A stretch of 39,968 nt of DNA from Streptococcus mitis (GCF_946190275.1 NZ_CAMHZQ010000017.1:1-39968), one strand, 5' to 3'; shown: positions 16,245-25,192, numbered from the stretch's first letter. Made by a program: numbers and translations. Notes: a model not told the origin generated them from the sequence alone.

Positions 16245-16407
16245 ACTGTAAATGGACGGAACTCTGGAGAGACCGTAAAGGCACCGAAGGGGCAAGGCAG
16301 GCAACTGCTCAAACTCTCAGGTAAAAGGACAGAGCTAGGATAGACCGCTTTTTAGCATTTATCTAAGCATTCCAGAGTACATGTATCTTGCATGTGCTCT
16401 TTCTTTT
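16245..16407 (+). promoter_or_regulatory. Single-aptamer glycine riboswitch with terminator expression platform
   Basis: The conserved glycine aptamer core runs from about 16254 to 16335, with GGAGAGACCG, CACCGAAGGGGCAAG and CTCTCAGGTAAAAGGACAGAG. P1 forms from CTCTG (16262-16266) and CAGAG (16330-16334). Downstream, AGAGTACATG (16374-16383) and CATGTGCTCT (16391-16400) make a terminator with a T-rich tail. TCCAGAGT (16371-16378) is also perfectly complementary to ACTCTGGA (16261-16268), which overlaps P1. Ligand-stabilised P1 would therefore free the terminator, which predicts an OFF switch. No second aptamer is seen. It controls the symporter starting at 16433. Confidence 0.93.
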
Positions 16408-16432
16408 GGGGTTGAAAAGATAGGAGAATAGA

Positions 16433-17755
16433 ATGTTAGAATTGCTTAAATCAATTGATGCTTTCGCTTGGGGACCTCCCCTCTTGATTCTCTTGGTCGG
16501 AACAGGGATTTACCTCACTACTCGTCTAGGTCTTTTACAGGTTTTGCGTCTGTCTAAGGCCTTCCAGCTTATTTTTACCAAGGATAAGGGGCATGGGGAT
16601 GTATCCAGTTTTGCAGCCTTGTGTACAGCCCTGGCAGCGACAGTTGGGACGGGAAATATTATCGGGGTGGCGACAGCTATCAAGGTCGGTGGACCAGGAG
16701 CTCTCTTTTGGATGTGGATGGCTGCTTTCTTTGGGATGGCTACCAAGTATGCGGAAGGACTCTTGGCGATTAAATACCGCACCAAGGACGACCATGGTGC
16801 AGTAGCGGGAGGCCCAATGCACTATATCCTCCTAGGGATGGGAGAAAAGTGGCGTCCCCTTGCCATCTTCTTTGCCCTGGCAGGTGTGCTAGTAGCTTTA
16901 TTGGGGATCGGAACCTTCACCCAAGTCAACTCGATTACAGAATCGATCCAAAATACAACGGCTATTTCGCCAGCTATCACTGCTCTCGTTTTGTCTGTAT
17001 TAGTAGCAATTGCAGTCTTTGGCGGACTCAAGTCTATTTCAAAGGTTTCAACTACTGTTGTTCCTTTTATGGCCATCATCTATATTTTAGGGACACTTAC
17101 AGTTATTTTGTTTAATATCGGGAAACTCCCTGCTACAATCGCTTTAATCTTGACATCAGCCTTTAGTCCAGTTGCTGCGGTAGGTGGCTTTGCCGGTGCA
17201 AGCATTCGAATGGCTATTCAAAATGGTGTGGCGCGTGGTGTCTTCTCAAACGAATCTGGTCTGGGTTCAGCTCCCATTGCAGCTGCTGCAGCTAAGACAA
17301 ATGAACCAGTAGAGCAAGGTTTGATTTCCATGACAGGAACCTTTATTGACACCCTCATTATCTGTACCTTGACAGGTTTGACCATCTTGGTAACTGGGGT
17401 TTGGAGTGGTGACTTAAATGGGGTTGCCTTGACTCAGTCAGCCTTCTCAACAGTCTTTTCACACTTTGGGCCTGCCCTCTTGACCATCTTCCTTGTGCTC
17501 TTTGCCTTTACGACAATTCTAGGTTGGAACTATTATGGAGAGCGCTGTTTCGAGTTCCTCTTCGGTGTTCGCTTTATCTGGCTCTACCGTGTGGTCTTTG
17601 TGCTCATGGTCTTGTTGGGAGGATTTATCGAGTTGGATATGGTTTGGATTATCGCAGATATCGTCAACGCCTTGATGGCTCTACCAAACTTGATTGCCCT
17701 CTTAGTCTTGTCGCCAGTCGTTATTGCTGAGACTAAAAAGTATTTTGATAAATAA
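16433..17755 (+). CDS. Sodium:alanine/glycine symporter (AGCS family)
   Basis: 440 residues with ten or eleven hydrophobic helices. Family signatures include GVATAIKVGGPGALFWMWMAAFFGMATKYAEG and GVARGVFSNESGLGSAPIAAAAAKT, both hallmarks of AGCS transporters. It couples uptake of small neutral amino acids to sodium. The upstream glycine riboswitch argues that glycine is a physiological substrate, since repression by glycine would fit an importer. It is monocistronic, with a TAGGAG ribosome site and its own terminator. Confidence 0.94.
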   Translation: MLELLKSIDAFAWGPPLLILLVGTGIYLTTRLGLLQVLRLSKAFQLIFTKDKGHGDVSSFAALCTALAATVGTGNIIGVATAIKVGGPGALFWMWMAAFFGMATKYAEGLLAIKYRTKDDHGAVAGGPMHYILLGMGEKWRPLAIFFALAGVLVALLGIGTFTQVNSITESIQNTTAISPAITALVLSVLVAIAVFGGLKSISKVSTTVVPFMAIIYILGTLTVILFNIGKLPATIALILTSAFSPVAAVGGFAGASIRMAIQNGVARGVFSNESGLGSAPIAAAAAKTNEPVEQGLISMTGTFIDTLIICTLTGLTILVTGVWSGDLNGVALTQSAFSTVFSHFGPALLTIFLVLFAFTTILGWNYYGERCFEFLFGVRFIWLYRVVFVLMVLLGGFIELDMVWIIADIVNALMALPNLIALLVLSPVVIAETKKYFDK

Positions 17756-17758
17756 TGG

Positions 17759-17783
17759 AATCACACACCGCGTGTGATTTTTT
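17759..17783 (+). terminator. Terminator after the symporter
   Basis: AATCACAC (17759-17766), a loop ACCGC, and GTGTGATT (17772-17779), running into six T residues. Confidence 0.92.
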
Positions 17784-17886
17784 ACTTTCATAAAAAATTT
17801 CTATCAGTGCAATTTAAAATATATATTATACAAGGTATAGAATCTGTGATAGACTAGGTTTCAACAACATGAAAAGAGGTTTTATG

Positions 17887-18435
17887 ATGACAACATTTAC
17901 AATCCATACAGTAGAATCAGCACCAGCAGAAGTGAAAGAAGTTCTTGAAACAGTAGAAAAAGACAACAATGGCTATATTCCCAACCTAATCGGTCTCTTG
18001 GCTAATGCTCCTACTGCACTAGAGGCTTACCGTACTGTCGGAGCTATCAACCGTCGCAACAGCCTGACACCTGTTGAACGTGAAGTGGTGCAAATCACAG
18101 CAGCCGTAACTAATGGTTGTGCCTTCTGCGTAGCAGGTCACACAGCCTTTTCCATCAAACAAATCCAGATGAATGATGACCTGCTTCAAGCCCTTCGCAA
18201 TCGTACTCCGATTGAAACAGATCCCAAATTAGACACCCTAGCTAAGTTTACCTTAGCGGTTATCAATACCAAGGGTCGTGTTGGAGATGAAGCCTTGGCT
18301 GAGTTTTTAGAAGCTGGCTACACGCAACAAAATGCCTTGGATGTGGTTCTTGGTGTCAGCCTAGCCAGCCTCTGTAACTATGCCAACAATCTAGCTAATA
18401 CACCCATTAACCCAGAATTGCAACCGTATGCTTAA
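17887..18435 (+). CDS. Carboxymuconolactone decarboxylase / AhpD-like protein
   Basis: 182 residues, all-helical, with the AhpD-like CxxC plus His motif in TNGCAFCVAGHTAF (about 78-91). Such proteins are small peroxidase- or disulfide-active enzymes of the alkylhydroperoxidase D fold; the substrate is unknown. An ATG at 17869 lies before the AAAGAGG ribosome site (17873-17879) and cannot be served by it. ATG 17884 is only four bases from the site and ATG 17887 is seven, so I choose 17887. It stands alone before a terminator. A TATAGAAT about 45 bases upstream may be the -10. Confidence 0.82.
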   Translation: MTTFTIHTVESAPAEVKEVLETVEKDNNGYIPNLIGLLANAPTALEAYRTVGAINRRNSLTPVEREVVQITAAVTNGCAFCVAGHTAFSIKQIQMNDDLLQALRNRTPIETDPKLDTLAKFTLAVINTKGRVGDEALAEFLEAGYTQQNALDVVLGVSLASLCNYANNLANTPINPELQPYA

Positions 18436-18454
18436 TTCATATCTGAGTAAAAAA

Positions 18455-18486
18455 TGAAGTCTGAAATGAACGGACTTCGTTTTTTT
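18455..18486 (+). terminator. Terminator after the AhpD-like gene
   Basis: GAAGTC (18456-18461) and GACTTC (18473-18478) enclose an 11-base loop and are followed by GTTTTTTT. Confidence 0.85.
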
Positions 18487-18546
18487 AATCCCTCATTTAA
18501 GCGCTTTTATGCTATACTGAAATTAACATGATTATTGGAGGTTAGG

Positions 18547-19446
18547 ATGAAAAAACTCCCCTTGGTATTTTCTGGTTGTTTGCTAGGTTTGGCAGGAGCT
18601 GGAAATCTCGTTTTAGATACAGTGCCACTTCTATCACATCTACTGAGTATGTCAGGTTTGATTTTGTGGATTTATCTTTTTATCTTTCATCTGCTTAATT
18701 GGGAAGAAACCAAACAAGAATTGACCAACCCCCCTCTTTTGTCAGGGATGGCGACCTTTCCCATGGCTGGAATGATTTTATCTACCTATGTCTTTCGTGT
18801 GTTCCCTCATCTTCCTATAGTAGCGCAAGGGCTCTGGTGGTTTTCATTTCTCTTGGATTTGGCCCTGATTGCTGGTTTTACAGTTAAATTTGCCTGTCCA
18901 GGTAAGAGAGTCAATGCGACACCGAGCTGGACGGTTCTCTATGTGGGAATAGCAGTAGCAGCCTTGACTTATCCACTGGTAGGCATTATCGAGATTGCCT
19001 ATGCGACCTTGAGTTTTGGTTTTCTCTTGACCTTCTATCTCTATCCCCTTATTTATAGCGATTTAAAGAAACATCCACTCCCTGTAGCCATGCTTGGACA
19101 GGAAGGAATCTACTGTGCTCCCTTCTCTCTACTCTTGGCTTCTCTAGTTCGAGTTGGAGGAGCCAACCTACCGACTTGGCTCTTGATCGTCATGATTTTG
19201 GCTTCTCAATCCTTCTTTTTCTTTGTTTTAACTCGACTACCCAATATTTTAAAACAAGGCTTTCAACCAGCCTTCTCAGCCCTCACCTTCCCAACCATTA
19301 TCACGGCTACCTCGCTCAAGATGGCTCAAGGAATCTTGAAACTTCCATTTCTGGATTATCTGGTAGTGGCTGAAACTCTTATTTGCTTAACCATTTTACT
19401 CTTTGTACTAGGCGGTTATCTGATTTGGTTACGAAAAAAGGTCTAG
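18547..19446 (+). CDS. TDT-family (TehA/SLAC1-like) transporter
   Basis: 299 residues with about ten hydrophobic segments and no soluble domain, starting MKKLPLVFSGCLLGLAGAGN. This opening and the helix pattern fit the tellurite-resistance/dicarboxylate transporter family (SLAC1-type anion channels); substrate is not predictable. A TTG twelve bases upstream is in frame but overlaps the GGAGG ribosome site (18537-18541), so ATG 18547 is the start. An extended -10 (TGCTATACT, ending at 18518) lies just upstream. It converges on serS. Confidence 0.82.
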   Translation: MKKLPLVFSGCLLGLAGAGNLVLDTVPLLSHLLSMSGLILWIYLFIFHLLNWEETKQELTNPPLLSGMATFPMAGMILSTYVFRVFPHLPIVAQGLWWFSFLLDLALIAGFTVKFACPGKRVNATPSWTVLYVGIAVAALTYPLVGIIEIAYATLSFGFLLTFYLYPLIYSDLKKHPLPVAMLGQEGIYCAPFSLLLASLVRVGGANLPTWLLIVMILASQSFFFFVLTRLPNILKQGFQPAFSALTFPTIITATSLKMAQGILKLPFLDYLVVAETLICLTILLFVLGGYLIWLRKKV

Positions 19447-19475
19447 CTAGAAATAGCTAAACCTTATTTTTTATG
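19444..19475. terminator. Possible small terminator between the TDT gene and serS
   Basis: TAGCTA (19444-19449), a GAAA tetraloop and TAGCTA (19454-19459) overlap the TDT stop codon. T residues on the plus strand come only after AACCTTA, so termination efficiency is doubtful. Confidence 0.4.
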
Positions 19476-20745
19476 GTTTGATAACTTCAGCGCCCCCCAT
19501 GTATGGACGAAGAACTTCAGGAATGGTTACAGAACCATCTGCGTTTTGGTAGTTTTCAAGAATAGCAGCCACTGTACGTCCAACTGCAAGTCCAGAACCG
19601 TTCAAGGTGTGGAGCAATTTAACCTTGCCATCTGCTTCATCACGGTAACGGATTTGGGCACGACGGGCTTGGAAATCTTCTGTGTTTGAACAGCTTGAGA
19701 TTTCACGGTAAGTATTTTGCGCTGGAATCCAAACTTCCAAGTCGTAAGTTTTAGCAGCTGAGAAGCCCATATCTCCAGTAGAGAGGGCAACGACACGGTA
19801 TGGAAGGTTGAGTTTTTGAAGGATATTTTCAGCATTAGCTGTCATCTTTTCCAATTCTTCGTAAGATTCCTCTGGTTTGGCAAATTTAACCATTTCAACC
19901 TTGTGGAATTGGTGCAAACGAATTAAGCCACGAGTATCACGACCAGCAGAACCAGCCTCAGAACGGAATGAAGGACTCATAGCAGTGAAGTAGATTGGGA
20001 GGTCTTTACCGTCCAAGATTTCATCACGGTAGTAGTTTGTTAGAGGAACTTCAGCTGTAGGGATAAGGACATAATTGCTGTCGCTGAGTTCAAAAGTATC
20101 TTCCTTGAATTTTGGATATTGACCCGTACCAAACATAGAGTCATGGTTAACCATGTAAGGCGTGATGACTTCAGTATAGCCTTCTTTACCATGCTCATCC
20201 AACATAAAGTTGTAGATAGCACGTTCCAAACGAGCACCGAGACCTTTATAGAAGAGGAAGCGAGCACCCGTTACCTTACCACCGCGTTCCCAATCAAGGA
20301 TCCCCAAGTCTTCACCGAGATCCCAGTGAGCTTTCGGTTCGAAGTCAAACTCGCGTGGAGTACCCCAACGGCGAACTTCCACATTGTCATCTTCATCAGC
20401 CCCAACAGGAACGCTATCAGCTGGAATATTTGGAAGAGTAGTGGTAAATTCTGTCAATTTAGCATCGATTTCTGCCAATTCAGCATCCAAGGCTTTGACT
20501 TCAGCAGATAGGGTTTGCATAGCAGCAATCTTGTCATCTGCATTTTCCTTGTTGCGTTTGGCTTGGGCAATCTCAGCAGAAACTGTGTTTCGTTCTGCTT
20601 TGAGAGTTTCAACCTTGACTAAGATGTCACGACGTTTAGCATCGATTTCTTTCATCTCATTCAAGACAGCAGCATCTACACCACGTGTAGCCAATTTTTC
20701 TGCGACAGCATCAAAATCTGTACGAATACGTTTGATATCTAACAT
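19471..20745 (-). CDS. serS: Seryl-tRNA synthetase
   Basis: 424 residues from [14 protein letters not shown]. An N-terminal antiparallel coiled-coil arm (about 25-105), which grips the long variable arm of tRNA-Ser, precedes the class II catalytic core. Motif 2 lies around [27 protein letters not shown] and motif 3 around [19 protein letters not shown]. The frame stays open 28 codons further upstream, but that stretch is the T-box terminator. The ribosome site AAAGGAG sits just before ATG 20745. Expression is controlled by the T-box leader. Confidence 0.97.
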   Translation of the reverse strand: MLDIKRIRTDFDAVAEKLATRGVDAAVLNEMKEIDAKRRDILVKVETLKAERNTVSAEIAQAKRNKENADDKIAAMQTLSAEVKALDAELAEIDAKLTEFTTTLPNIPADSVPVGADEDDNVEVRRWGTPREFDFEPKAHWDLGEDLGILDWERGGKVTGARFLFYKGLGARLERAIYNFMLDEHGKEGYTEVITPYMVNHDSMFGTGQYPKFKEDTFELSDSNYVLIPTAEVPLTNYYRDEILDGKDLPIYFTAMSPSFRSEAGSAGRDTRGLIRLHQFHKVEMVKFAKPEESYEELEKMTANAENILQKLNLPYRVVALSTGDMGFSAAKTYDLEVWIPAQNTYREISSCSNTEDFQARRAQIRYRDEADGKVKLLHTLNGSGLAVGRTVAAILENYQNADGSVTIPEVLRPYMGGAEVIKP

Positions 20746-20760
20746 AAGAACTCCTTTATG

Positions 20761-20937
20761 AAAAAAGCACACCTGACAAAGCGTTGGAGTGGCAGGGCCA
20801 CGGTTCCATCCAACTTCACAGGTGTGCACTTGATTGTGTATGCAATTGTTACTAACGGTAGAATTTCACCTATCCCTCCTATCTGCTCGCAGCACCCGCA
20901 GACTTTCTGAAAGAAGAAGATAACCTACTTATCCGTT
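20761..20937 (-). promoter_or_regulatory. T-box riboswitch leader of serS
   Basis: Read on the minus strand: a basal stem AACGG / CCGTT; a likely specifier region GAAATTCTACC with a serine codon TCT (20860-20862); and the T-box antiterminator, in which GTTGGA / TCCAAC and GTGG / CCAC flank the seven-base bulge TGGAACC. An outer stem GCACACCTG (20827-20819) with CAGGTGTGC (20775-20767) is followed by six T. T-box leaders raise synthetase expression when uncharged cognate tRNA binds. The specifier choice is my inference from the downstream gene. Confidence 0.9.
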
Positions 20938-20943
20938 GCTATG

Positions 20944-20972
20944 ATTATACTAAAGTTTCTACTTTTTTGCAA
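20944..20972 (-). promoter_or_regulatory. Promoter of the serS leader
   Basis: On the minus strand, TTGCAA (20972-20967), a 17-base spacer and TATAAT (20949-20944). The -35 lies within the last codons of the upstream DUF956 gene. Confidence 0.72.
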
Positions 20973-21330
20973 ATAGATTTTTAAATTTTTGACTAATGGT
21001 TTGAATCAGGGTCGGAAGTTTGACGACCTTGTCATTGCCCAGTTTTTCGCGTGCAATTTTAAGAATGGCACCTGAGTCTTTTGAAGCAAAGAGGAATTTT
21101 CCTCTGTCTGTAAAGACTTCGAAGTGGCGACTGATTTTGCGACCAGAGACATTAGCTCCAATTTGGTTGATATGGCTCCAAGGAATCTGGATAAATTGTT
21201 CGACATTGACATCTGGGTAAAATTCCAAAGCCTGATCTCCGACAAGGAATTTCCCAACTTTCCCAGCTATAGAGAGATAGGAAGTTCCTGTCGTATTGAG
21301 AAGCACTGTTTTGTTAAGTGATTGAGCCAT
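20959..21330 (-). CDS. manO: DUF956 / ManO-like protein
   Basis: A 123-residue soluble protein, MAQSLNKTVLLNTTGTSYLSIAGKVGKFLVGDQALEFYP, with an alternating beta pattern like a PH/GRAM fold and a Lys-rich end (KFKNLFAKK). I recognise it as the DUF956 family, often encoded beside mannose-type PTS operons and sometimes called ManO. No PTS genes are present here; it sits two bases downstream of lysC and is probably cotranscribed with it. The function is not established, and the symbol is used only by family resemblance. Confidence 0.7.
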   Translation of the reverse strand: MAQSLNKTVLLNTTGTSYLSIAGKVGKFLVGDQALEFYPDVNVEQFIQIPWSHINQIGANVSGRKISRHFEVFTDRGKFLFASKDSGAILKIAREKLGNDKVVKLPTLIQTISQKFKNLFAKK

Positions 21331-21332
21331 GC

Positions 21333-22697
21333 TTAGTCTTCCTTACTTTCACCGAAAAAGGCATTGTAGAGGGCTTTAATAGCTGCTTTCTCTTGGTCCT
21401 TATGGACAACAAACATAATAGATACTTCACTAGAACCTTGAGACATCATCTGGATGTTGATCTTATTTTCAGATAGAGCACGTGTCGCAGTAGCAGTTAC
21501 TCCGATATGGCTCTTCATCTTTTCTCCAACAATCATAATGATTGAAAGGTCGTGCTCGATTTCTGCATGGTCTACTTCAGCCTTTTGAACCAACTGACGA
21601 AGGATTTCTTCTTCCTTGATAGGAGTTAGTTCGCGAGAACGGAGGATGATTGAAAGATCGTCGATACCTGTTGGCATATGTTCCCAACCGATGTTAAGAT
21701 CTTCAAGGATTTGAAGAACCTTGCGTCCAAATCCAACCTCACGGTTCATGAGGTATTTCGACATATTAATGCTGACAAAGCCTGAGTCACCAGCAATTCC
21801 CACAACTGGAAATTCATCACTACTATGTTTTAGAACGATACGAGTACCTGGATGGTCAGGATTGTTGGTATTCTTGATAACTAGAGGAATTTTTCCACGG
21901 TAGGCAGGAAGAAGGGCTTCGTCATGAAGGACTGAGAAGCCTGCATAGGCCAACTCACGCATTTCACGATAGGTCAACTCAGGGATTGAGTGTGGTTGGT
22001 GGATAATACCAGGGTGGGCTGCAAAGATACCATCAACGTCTGTAAAGTTTTCATAGAGGTCTGCCTTAACACCGGCAGCAATGATAGAACCTGTAATGTC
22101 TGATCCTCCACGTGAGAAGGTACAGATTTGATTTTCCTTGGTAACTCCAAAGAAACCAGGAATGACAAGGACTTCATTTGCGTTTGTTAATTCTTCAATC
22201 TTGTCATAACTTGATGGAATGATGCGAGCGTGACCAGGTTCACTTGTGACCACAATACCAGCTTCTCTAGGGTGCACATAGCGTGCATCGATCCCGTTTT
22301 GATTAAAGTAGGCAGCAATCAATTTAGCATTGTTGTTTTCACCCGCTGCTAGGAAAGTATCGTAGAGAAATTCATTTTCATCAATAGGAAGAGTGGCCAA
22401 GGCACGAATGCTTTTTGAAATTTTTTCTAGCACAGCTGGTTTAAGACCTAGTTCACTAACCATAGCAGCATAGCGGTCGATAATCCAGTTTTGACTCTTG
22501 CTAATATCGTTACCAGCAACATAGTCGCGGTAGTATTTAATCAAGGCATCCGTAACCTTAGTATCTTCAGCATTGCGTTTACCAGGCGCAGAAACGACTA
22601 CAAAACGACGCTCTGAATCGCTTTTGACGATGTTTAAAACTTTTTCTAATTGACTAGCAGAGGCAAGAGAGCTACCTCCAAATTTAACAACTTTCAT
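21333..22697 (-). CDS. lysC: Aspartate kinase
   Basis: 454 residues. The amino-acid kinase domain begins MKVVKFGGSSLA and includes GFFGVTKENQICTFSRGGSDITGSIIAAG, the aspartate/ATP-binding segment. Two ACT domains (about 310-450) supply allosteric control. It catalyses the first step toward Lys, Thr, Met and diaminopimelate or cell-wall lysine. The upstream 209-base gap holds a promoter but no lysine (L-box) riboswitch that I can recognise, so control is probably allosteric or by initiation. The DUF956 gene follows two bases after its stop. Confidence 0.95.
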   Translation of the reverse strand: MKVVKFGGSSLASASQLEKVLNIVKSDSERRFVVVSAPGKRNAEDTKVTDALIKYYRDYVAGNDISKSQNWIIDRYAAMVSELGLKPAVLEKISKSIRALATLPIDENEFLYDTFLAAGENNNAKLIAAYFNQNGIDARYVHPREAGIVVTSEPGHARIIPSSYDKIEELTNANEVLVIPGFFGVTKENQICTFSRGGSDITGSIIAAGVKADLYENFTDVDGIFAAHPGIIHQPHSIPELTYREMRELAYAGFSVLHDEALLPAYRGKIPLVIKNTNNPDHPGTRIVLKHSSDEFPVVGIAGDSGFVSINMSKYLMNREVGFGRKVLQILEDLNIGWEHMPTGIDDLSIILRSRELTPIKEEEILRQLVQKAEVDHAEIEHDLSIIMIVGEKMKSHIGVTATATRALSENKINIQMMSQGSSEVSIMFVVHKDQEKAAIKALYNAFFGESKED

Positions 22698-22726
22698 AAG
22701 AACTCCTAAAGTAAGTATTTTATACG

Positions 22727-22755
22727 ATTATAGCAGAAAGAAAGCCTTTTTTCAA
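22727..22755 (-). promoter_or_regulatory. Promoter of lysC
   Basis: On the minus strand, TTGAAA (22755-22750), a 17-base spacer and extended -10 TGCTATAAT (TATAAT at 22732-22727). An AGGAG ribosome site precedes the start at 22697. Confidence 0.75.
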
Positions 22756-22829
22756 TGAAGAAAATAAGATGCTTTCTAGGCTAAAGCGAGCCTTTCTTAT
22801 CGGCCGAGACATTTTTAGCAGATTTTTCT

Positions 22830-22858
22830 TTGCTTTCTGCTCTTAAAAAAGATATACT
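22830..22858 (+). promoter_or_regulatory. Promoter of fabM
   Basis: TTGCTT (22830-22835), a 17-base spacer and TATACT (22853-22858). No FabT-like TTTGA/TCAAA palindrome is visible here, in line with reports that pneumococcal fabM is not part of the FabT regulon. Confidence 0.65.
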
Positions 22859-22906
22859 TTGGAAATAAAATAATTTAAACTGCTTATAAAATAAAAAGGA
22901 GCCCAG

Positions 22907-23692
22907 ATGGAACACATTATTTATCAGCTTGAAGAGGATTTGGCAATCCTTACCTTGAACCGTCCTGAGGTTGCAAATGGCTTTCATATTCCTATGTGTG
23001 AGGAGATTTTAGAAGCGCTGACTCTGGCAGAAGAGAATCCAGCTGTGCATTTTATATTGATTAATGCTAATGGCAAAGTTTTCTCAGTTGGGGGAGATTT
23101 GGTTGAGATGAAGCGAGCAGTAGATGAGGATGATATTCCATCATTAACGAAAATCGCAGAGTTGGTCAATACGATTTCTTATAAAATCAAGCAAATTGCT
23201 AAACCTGTCTTGATGGAGGTTGATGGGGCTGTTGCAGGTGCCGCAGCGAATATGGCTGTTGCTGCAGATTTCTGTCTGGCAACGGATAAGGCTAAGTTTA
23301 TCCAGGCCTTTGTTGGAGTTGGATTGGCTCCAGATGCAGGTGGGATTCATCTCTTGAGTCGTAGTATTGGGGTGACTCGTGCTACTCAATTAGCCATGAC
23401 AGGTGAGGCACTAACAGCAGAAAAAGCTCTGGAGTGGGGGCTGGTTTACCGCGTCTGTGAAGCTGATAAACTTGAAAAAACGAGAGAACAGCTTCTTAAA
23501 AAATTGAGACGAGGGTCAGCTAATTCCTATGCTGCCATTAAGAAGTTGGTGTGGGAGAGCCAATTTAAAGATTGGCAAGATTATGCTGCTTTAGAATTGA
23601 AGCTACAGGAATCTTTGGCCCAAACAGAGGATTTCAAAGAGGGAGTTCGGGCTCATTCGGAGAGAAGAAGACCGAAATTTACAGGAAAATAA
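22907..23692 (+). CDS. fabM: FabM, trans-2,cis-3-decenoyl-ACP isomerase
   Basis: 261 residues of the crotonase (enoyl-CoA hydratase/isomerase) fold. The oxyanion-hole segments are around [13 protein letters not shown] and [21 protein letters not shown]. Position at the head of a streptococcal fab cluster identifies it as FabM, which isomerises trans-2-decenoyl-ACP to cis-3-decenoyl-ACP and so creates the branch to unsaturated fatty acids. It has its own promoter; fabT has a separate one 90 bases downstream of the fabM stop. Confidence 0.93.
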   Translation: MEHIIYQLEEDLAILTLNRPEVANGFHIPMCEEILEALTLAEENPAVHFILINANGKVFSVGGDLVEMKRAVDEDDIPSLTKIAELVNTISYKIKQIAKPVLMEVDGAVAGAAANMAVAADFCLATDKAKFIQAFVGVGLAPDAGGIHLLSRSIGVTRATQLAMTGEALTAEKALEWGLVYRVCEADKLEKTREQLLKKLRRGSANSYAAIKKLVWESQFKDWQDYAALELKLQESLAQTEDFKEGVRAHSERRRPKFTGK

Positions 23693-23700
23693 GAAAATAC

Positions 23701-23741
23701 TTGCACCATTCTTTGAAGTTTGATATAATTCTTTTGTCAAA
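23701..23741 (+). promoter_or_regulatory. fabT promoter with partial FabT half-sites
   Basis: TTGCAC (23701-23706), a 17-base spacer and extended -10 TGATATAAT (TATAAT at 23724-23729). AGTTTGA (23717-23723) abuts the -10, and TCAAA (23737-23741) follows 13 bases after it. Each half fits the FabT box, but the spacing is wider than the compact palindrome upstream of fabK. Autoregulation by FabT is known in pneumococcus; assignment of these exact halves is inference. Confidence 0.6.
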
Positions 23742-23783
23742 TGTTTTGATTGTAAAAGTTTTTTGAAAAGGAGGGAAAAGAGA

Positions 23784-24218
23784 TTGGACTACCAACGAAT
23801 TAATGAATATTTAACATCTATATTTAACAATGTCCTCGTTATCGAGGAAGTTAGCTTGAGGGGTAGTCGTTTCAAGGATATCTCCATCAAAGAAGTTCAT
23901 ACAATCGATGTAATTGGAAAATTCCCAGACGTGACGCCAAGTCAAGTGTCGAAAGAGTTGATGGTGACTCTTGGGACGGTTACGACGAGTTTGAATAATC
24001 TTGAACGCAAGGGTTACATTGAACGCATTCGCTCAGAGCAGGATCGTCGTGTGGTGCATCTGCATTTGACAAAGAAAGGTCGCTTGGTTCACAGACTTCA
24101 TAAACGCTTCCATAAGGCTATGGTCGAAAATATTATCGACGGTATGAGCAAGGAAGAAACTGAAGTTATGAGCAAAGGTTTGACTAAACTTTATCAATTT
24201 TTGGAGGATTTGAAATAA
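23784..24218 (+). CDS. fabT: FabT, MarR-family repressor of fatty acid synthesis
   Basis: 144 residues from the TTG start, [21 protein letters not shown] onward. The winged helix-turn-helix (about 40-110) contains [30 protein letters not shown] and the wing [15 protein letters not shown]. FabT binds acyl-ACP and represses the fab genes when long-chain acyl-ACP accumulates. AAGGAGGG (23768-23775) sits eight bases before TTG 23784. An earlier in-frame TTG at 23763 precedes that site and would not be used. Stop and fabH start overlap (TAATG). Confidence 0.93.
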   Translation: MDYQRINEYLTSIFNNVLVIEEVSLRGSRFKDISIKEVHTIDVIGKFPDVTPSQVSKELMVTLGTVTTSLNNLERKGYIERIRSEQDRRVVHLHLTKKGRLVHRLHKRFHKAMVENIIDGMSKEETEVMSKGLTKLYQFLEDLK

Positions 24219-25192
24219 TGGCTTTTGCAAAAATAAGCCAGGTTGCTCATTATGTGCCAGAGCAAGTGGTTACAAATCATGATTTGGCTCAGATTATGGA
24301 TACCAATGATGAGTGGATTTCAAGTCGGACGGGAATACGACAAAGGCATATTTCAAGAACGGAATCTACCAGTGATTTGGCTACAGAAGTTGCCAAGAAA
24401 CTGATGGCAAAAGCTGGAATCACAGGAGAGGAGCTGGATTTTATCATCCTAGCTACCATTACTCCAGATTCGATGATGCCCTCCACAGCTACTCGTGTTC
24501 AAGCTAATATTGGTGCCAATAAGGCCTTTGCTTTTGACCTAACAGCTGCATGCAGTGGATTTGTATTTGCCTTGTCAACTGCTGAAAAGTTTATCGCTTC
24601 TGGTCGCTTTCAAAAAGGTTTGGTGATTGGTAGCGAAACCCTCTCTAAGGCAGTCGATTGGTCGGATCGATCAACAGCTGTTTTGTTTGGAGATGGTGCT
24701 GGTGGAGTCTTGCTAGAAGCTAGCGAGCAAGAGCATTTCTTGGCTGAGAGTCTCAATAGTGATGGGAGTCGTAGCGAGTGTCTAACCTATGGACATTCAG
24801 GCTTACATTCTCCATTTTCAGATCAAGAAAATGCAGATTCATTTTTGAAGATGGATGGACGCGCAGTCTTTGATTTTGCAATTCGAGATGTAGCCAAGTC
24901 TATCAAACAGACTATTGATGAGTCTCCTATAGAGGCGACAGACTTGGATTATCTGCTACTTCATCAGGCCAATGACCGTATCTTGGATAAGATGGCTAGA
25001 AAAATTGGTGTCGACCGAGCTAAACTTCCAGCCAATATGATGGAGTATGGCAATACCAGTGCAGCAAGTATCCCGATTTTACTTTCAGAGTGTGTAGAAC
25101 AAGGTCTCATCCCTTTAGACGGTAGCCAGACTGTTCTTTTATCAGGCTTCGGTGGAGGTTTGACCTGGGGCACGCTCATTCTTACAATTTAG
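24218..25192 (+). CDS. fabH: FabH, beta-ketoacyl-ACP synthase III
   Basis: 324 residues of thiolase fold with nucleophile Cys112 in [12 protein letters not shown], the His in LLHQAN and the Asn in YGNTSAAS. It condenses acetyl-CoA (or a branched primer) with malonyl-ACP to begin each fatty acid. Its start overlaps the fabT stop by one base, which couples synthesis of the repressor to the initiation enzyme. Confidence 0.97.
   Translation: MAFAKISQVAHYVPEQVVTNHDLAQIMDTNDEWISSRTGIRQRHISRTESTSDLATEVAKKLMAKAGITGEELDFIILATITPDSMMPSTATRVQANIGANKAFAFDLTAACSGFVFALSTAEKFIASGRFQKGLVIGSETLSKAVDWSDRSTAVLFGDGAGGVLLEASEQEHFLAESLNSDGSRSECLTYGHSGLHSPFSDQENADSFLKMDGRAVFDFAIRDVAKSIKQTIDESPIEATDLDYLLLHQANDRILDKMARKIGVDRAKLPANMMEYGNTSAASIPILLSECVEQGLIPLDGSQTVLLSGFGGGLTWGTLILTI

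Noticed and set aside
17869..17886. Upstream ATG of the AhpD-like gene
   Set aside because: The AAAGAGG ribosome site lies downstream of it, so it cannot direct that start.
20746..20829. 28-residue N-terminal extension of seryl-tRNA synthetase
   Set aside because: This segment is the T-box terminator and antiterminator; the ribosome site serves the ATG at 20745 and the protein starts normally with [10 protein letters not shown].
22698..22906. Lysine riboswitch before lysC
   Set aside because: The leader is only about 20 bases from the mapped -10 to the start codon, and no L-box motif is present.
23763..23783. Seven-codon extension at the start of FabT
   Set aside because: The in-frame TTG lies before the AGGAGGG ribosome site; TTG 23784 gives the familiar 144-residue protein.
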